Assembly (NCBI GenBank): GCA_020436955.1
Contig: JAGQWW010000113.1
Coordinates: 1-7,786, forward strand
DNA: 7,786 bases
Source: Saprospiraceae bacterium
GTDB taxonomy: Bacteria; Bacteroidota; Bacteroidia; Chitinophagales; Saprospiraceae
Direction of reading: 5' to 3'
The notes below the pieces were generated by a model that worked only from the letters and a program-made list of their open reading frames with translations, did no database searches and had not been told where the DNA came from. Shown one piece after another: positions 5,671 to 7,786 of this stretch (positions are counted from its first letter, which is position 1; each line of letters opens with the position of its first letter). The translations under genes and the position numbers were made by a program.

Positions 5671-6573
5671 CTAGAATAAAAATTTATCAATCATCATTAC
5701 TGCCAATACCAATGGCAGATAAAAGAAAGATGAAAACATCAGCTGCAAGGCAGCCTTTCTGGTCTTCACCTGGTACAATCTATAACCGTACAACGCATAA
5801 ATAGCGCCGATAAATGCAAGGACAAATATTGCAACCAGACTTACTTCACCGTTCCACAAAAACATGAATGGAACGAAAATCAGAAGGGTTGCATAAATAA
5901 AAGCATACCATCCTGTTTTTTGGTCACGCTGGCCTTCATTTTCAGGTACCAACTTGAAACCGGCTTTTTGATAATCATCAAATCCCAACCAACCAATGGC
6001 CCAGAAATGAGGAAACTGCCAGAAAAACTGAATGGTAAATAATATGATGGCGAAAGTCGTCAACTCTCCCTGTACTGCTACTGCTCCAATCAACATTGGC
6101 AATGCACCGGGAAAAGCTCCAACAGGTATGGCAATTGGTGAAACTCTTTTTAAAGGAGTGTAGATAAATGCATAACTCACCAACGCCAACATCCCAAAGA
6201 ATGCAGCCCAAACATTGAACATAGCTAGGAAAACAATACCACCAAGACTCATGAATCCGGCCCAAAGCACAGCCTGGGAAACACTCATTCGTCCTGCTGC
6301 AATAGGTCTGTTTTCAGTTCTTGTCATCAGGCGGTCATAGTCTTTTTCCAATACCTGGTTCAGCGCATTCGCTGCACCGGTAACTAAAAAACCACCAAGT
6401 GCCAACACCAACATCCACCCCCACTCAATAGCACCAGGGGATGCAAGTATGAAAGCCATCATAGAGGTGAAAACTACTGTCAAAGTCAATCTAAACTTTA
6501 CCAATAATTTAAAGTCCTCTACTTTTTGCCCCAGCAAACTCAAAGAACTAACAGCCGAAACCTTTTCTTGCAC
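5671..6573 (-). CDS. ctaB: Protoheme IX farnesyltransferase (haem O synthase)
   Basis: CtaB adds a farnesyl group to haem B to form haem O, the precursor of haem A for the neighbouring oxidase; it acts in the cytoplasmic membrane. The 300-residue protein has the UbiA prenyltransferase layout with about nine helices. The first Asp-rich motif is NQVLEKDYDRLMTRTENRP (72-90), which binds prenyl diphosphate through Mg, followed by IAAGRMS. The second is QFFWQFPHFWAI (182-193) with FDDYQKAGFKLVP (198-210). The start is GTG at 6573. An in-frame TAA occurs eight codons upstream, no ATG lies between, and the next Met is residue 38, inside helix 1. It lies 45 bases after ctaD and 14 before subunit III. 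The gene converting haem O to haem A (ctaA) is not in this window. cyoE is the alternative symbol used in quinol-oxidase operons. Confidence 0.95.
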   Translation of the reverse strand: MQEKVSAVSSLSLLGQKVEDFKLLVKFRLTLTVVFTSMMAFILASPGAIEWGWMLVLALGGFLVTGAANALNQVLEKDYDRLMTRTENRPIAAGRMSVSQAVLWAGFMSLGGIVFLAMFNVWAAFFGMLALVSYAFIYTPLKRVSPIAIPVGAFPGALPMLIGAVAVQGELTTFAIILFTIQFFWQFPHFWAIGWLGFDDYQKAGFKLVPENEGQRDQKTGWYAFIYATLLIFVPFMFLWNGEVSLVAIFVLAFIGAIYALYGYRLYQVKTRKAALQLMFSSFFYLPLVLAVMMIDKFLF

Positions 6574-6618
6574 GCTCGTTTTTTTATAGATTGCTTAGTT
6601 TATTAAATGATAGCCGGC

Positions 6619-7786
6619 TTAGTGCCCGCCACCGTCTGTTTCACCATCTTTCAATGGCTCCAACTGGGAGATGAAATCATTACCTTCTCCATCTTCTCTA
6701 CCATAATCATAAGCCCAACGCTGCACTGCAGGTAATTTACCTTCCCAGTTACCATGTGTAGGCTCAATTGGAGCTGTCCACTCCAAAGTTGTTGCACCGT
6801 ATGGATTTTGAGTAGTTTGCTTGCGTCCTTTCCAAATAGAATAGAAGAAATTAACTACAAATACCAATTGGAATGCAAATGTTACAATAGCTGCAATAGT
6901 AATAAACTGGTTGATTTCACCGAAGTGACGGAACGATTCGAAAGATGTATAAGAATAATATCTTCTTGGTACACCCGCCAAACCAATGTAGTGCATTGGC
7001 CAGAAAATAGCGTACGCACCAATCATTGTTCCCCAGAAGTGAATTTTACCCAATGTTTCATTCATGAAACGAGTATACATTTTAGGGAACCAGTGGTAAA
7101 CACCGGCAAACATTCCGAAGAAAGCAGCCACACCCATTACGATATGGAAGTGAGCTACAACAAAATATGTATCGTGCATCTGGATATCGATAGCAGAGTT
7201 ACCAAGGAAAATACCGGTAAGTCCACCAGAGATAAACATAGAAACAAATCCAATTGCAAACAATGAAGCAGCATTCAATCTCAAATTACCCCGGTAAATG
7301 GTAGTAATCCAGTTGAATACCTTTACCGCAGAAGGAACTGCAATAATCAAAGTAAATACCACGAAGAAGTTAGAAATGAATGGATTCACACCAGACATAA
7401 ACATGTGGTGAGCCCAAACAATAAATGAAAGGAAACCAATAGCCAGGATGGAAAATACCATCGCTTTATAACCAAAAATTGGTTTTCTGGAGAACACTGG
7501 AATAATTTCACCAATCACTCCAAATGCTGGTAACACCATAATGTACACAACAGGGTGTGAATAGAACCAGAACAAATGCTCATATAAGACCGGATCACCA
7601 CCCATGTTGGGATTAAAAATACCAACGCCAAAGACTCTTTCCATTATTACCAACAACAAGGTAATACCAACAACCGGTGTTGCTAAAGTTTGAATAATAG
7701 CAGTAGCGTAAGTAGCCCAGACAAACAGCGGCAAACGTCCCCAGGTCATGCCTGTTGCTCTTAGTTTGTTAAAAAAAAAAAAAAAA
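6619..7786 (-). CDS. ctaD: Cytochrome c oxidase subunit I, 5' partial, A2-type active site
   Basis: Catalytic subunit of an oxygen-reducing, proton-pumping haem-copper oxidase; about 376 residues from helix V to the C-terminus are intact. Numbering from the internal Met codon at 7749: CuB ligands His65, His114 and His115 (WAHHMF); Tyr69 for the His-Tyr crosslink (HPVVY); K-channel Lys143 (VPSAVKVFNW); Mg-site pair His192-Asp193 (MHDTYFVV); haem a3 ligand His200 and haem a ligand His202 (AHFHIV); propionate arginines Arg262-Arg263 (GVPRRYY). The helix VI D-channel Glu is replaced: the motif reads YSHPVV (63-68), typical of A2 oxidases. ATG 7749 is not the start: NKLRATG precedes it in frame, as expected between helices IV and V. 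The frame then enters a poly-A tract that would encode five Phe. Helices I-IV and the first haem a ligand are missing at the edge. The closing segment NPYGATTLEW matches the family. Confidence 0.95.
   Translation of the reverse strand, partial: FFFFFNKLRATGMTWGRLPLFVWATYATAIIQTLATPVVGITLLLVIMERVFGVGIFNPNMGGDPVLYEHLFWFYSHPVVYIMVLPAFGVIGEIIPVFSRKPIFGYKAMVFSILAIGFLSFIVWAHHMFMSGVNPFISNFFVVFTLIIAVPSAVKVFNWITTIYRGNLRLNAASLFAIGFVSMFISGGLTGIFLGNSAIDIQMHDTYFVVAHFHIVMGVAAFFGMFAGVYHWFPKMYTRFMNETLGKIHFWGTMIGAYAIFWPMHYIGLAGVPRRYYSYTSFESFRHFGEINQFITIAAIVTFAFQLVFVVNFFYSIWKGRKQTTQNPYGATTLEWTAPIEPTHGNWEGKLPAVQRWAYDYGREDGEGNDFISQLEPLKDGETDGGGH
7771..7786. other. A16 homopolymer at the window end
   Basis: Sixteen A residues form the last bases of the window and lie inside ctaD. 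Read on the minus strand they give a run of Phe directly before NKLRATGMTW, where other subunit I proteins have a helix IV end and loop that is not poly-Phe. A contig-end or read artefact is the best explanation; a real tract is the alternative. Confidence 0.7.

Noticed and set aside
5978..6265. A 95-codon minus-strand frame inside ctaB
   Set aside because: It overlaps ctaB in another frame, and ctaB is intact with all its motifs, so it is a shadow.
6754..7266. A 170-codon plus-strand open frame opposite ctaD
   Set aside because: It is antisense to a highly conserved subunit I sequence, has no recognisable domain and shows the low-complexity mix expected from a shadow frame.
1..7786. CRISPR array, tRNA, rRNA, insertion sequence or phage genes
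   Set aside because: No regularly spaced repeats, tRNA-like folds, transposase or integrase motifs, or terminal inverted repeats were seen on either strand.

Overview
The window comes from a Bacteroidota genome, most likely a Cytophagales-type marine or soil relative. This is inferred from protein character, from the layout of the oxidase cluster, from starts that lack clear Shine-Dalgarno sequences, and from a -7 element of the form TAnnTTTG. No species can be named from the sequence alone.

Left part (1-1561, plus strand). First comes the 3' part of a gene for a MORN-repeat protein with a caspase-like (peptidase C14) domain. It is cut by the window's left edge and ends at a strong intrinsic terminator. 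Next is a short monocistronic gene for a lipoprotein-type, single-haem c-type cytochrome. It converges on smpB, and a perfect hairpin between them serves as a two-way terminator.

Right part (1588-7786, minus strand). Read in transcription order from the right edge, this is a haem-copper oxidase cluster: ctaD (subunit I, 5' end missing), ctaB (haem O synthase), two different subunit III genes and subunit IV. A hairpin with a T-run follows, then a probable new promoter. After that come a membrane-anchored SCO-like thioredoxin-fold protein, a DUF420 membrane protein, a small secreted CPMC membrane protein and smpB. Subunit II, which carries CuA, would be expected further upstream and is not in the window. 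The genes divide into structural subunits (I, III, III, IV), haem supply (ctaB) and probable assembly factors (SCO-like, DUF420, perhaps the CPMC protein). smpB, for trans-translation, follows downstream.

Points that stand out: subunit I has the YSHPVV helix VI motif of the A2 oxidase subclass in place of the D-channel glutamate; the SCO-like protein has glycines exactly where the copper-binding CxxxC should be and contains no Cys or His at all; one subunit III has a His-rich insertion; the oxidase cluster appears to be split into two transcription units; and the window ends in 16 A residues that interrupt ctaD, probably an assembly or read artefact. I found no RNA genes, CRISPR array, insertion sequence or tRNA. 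No gene-free stretch exceeds about 120 bases.
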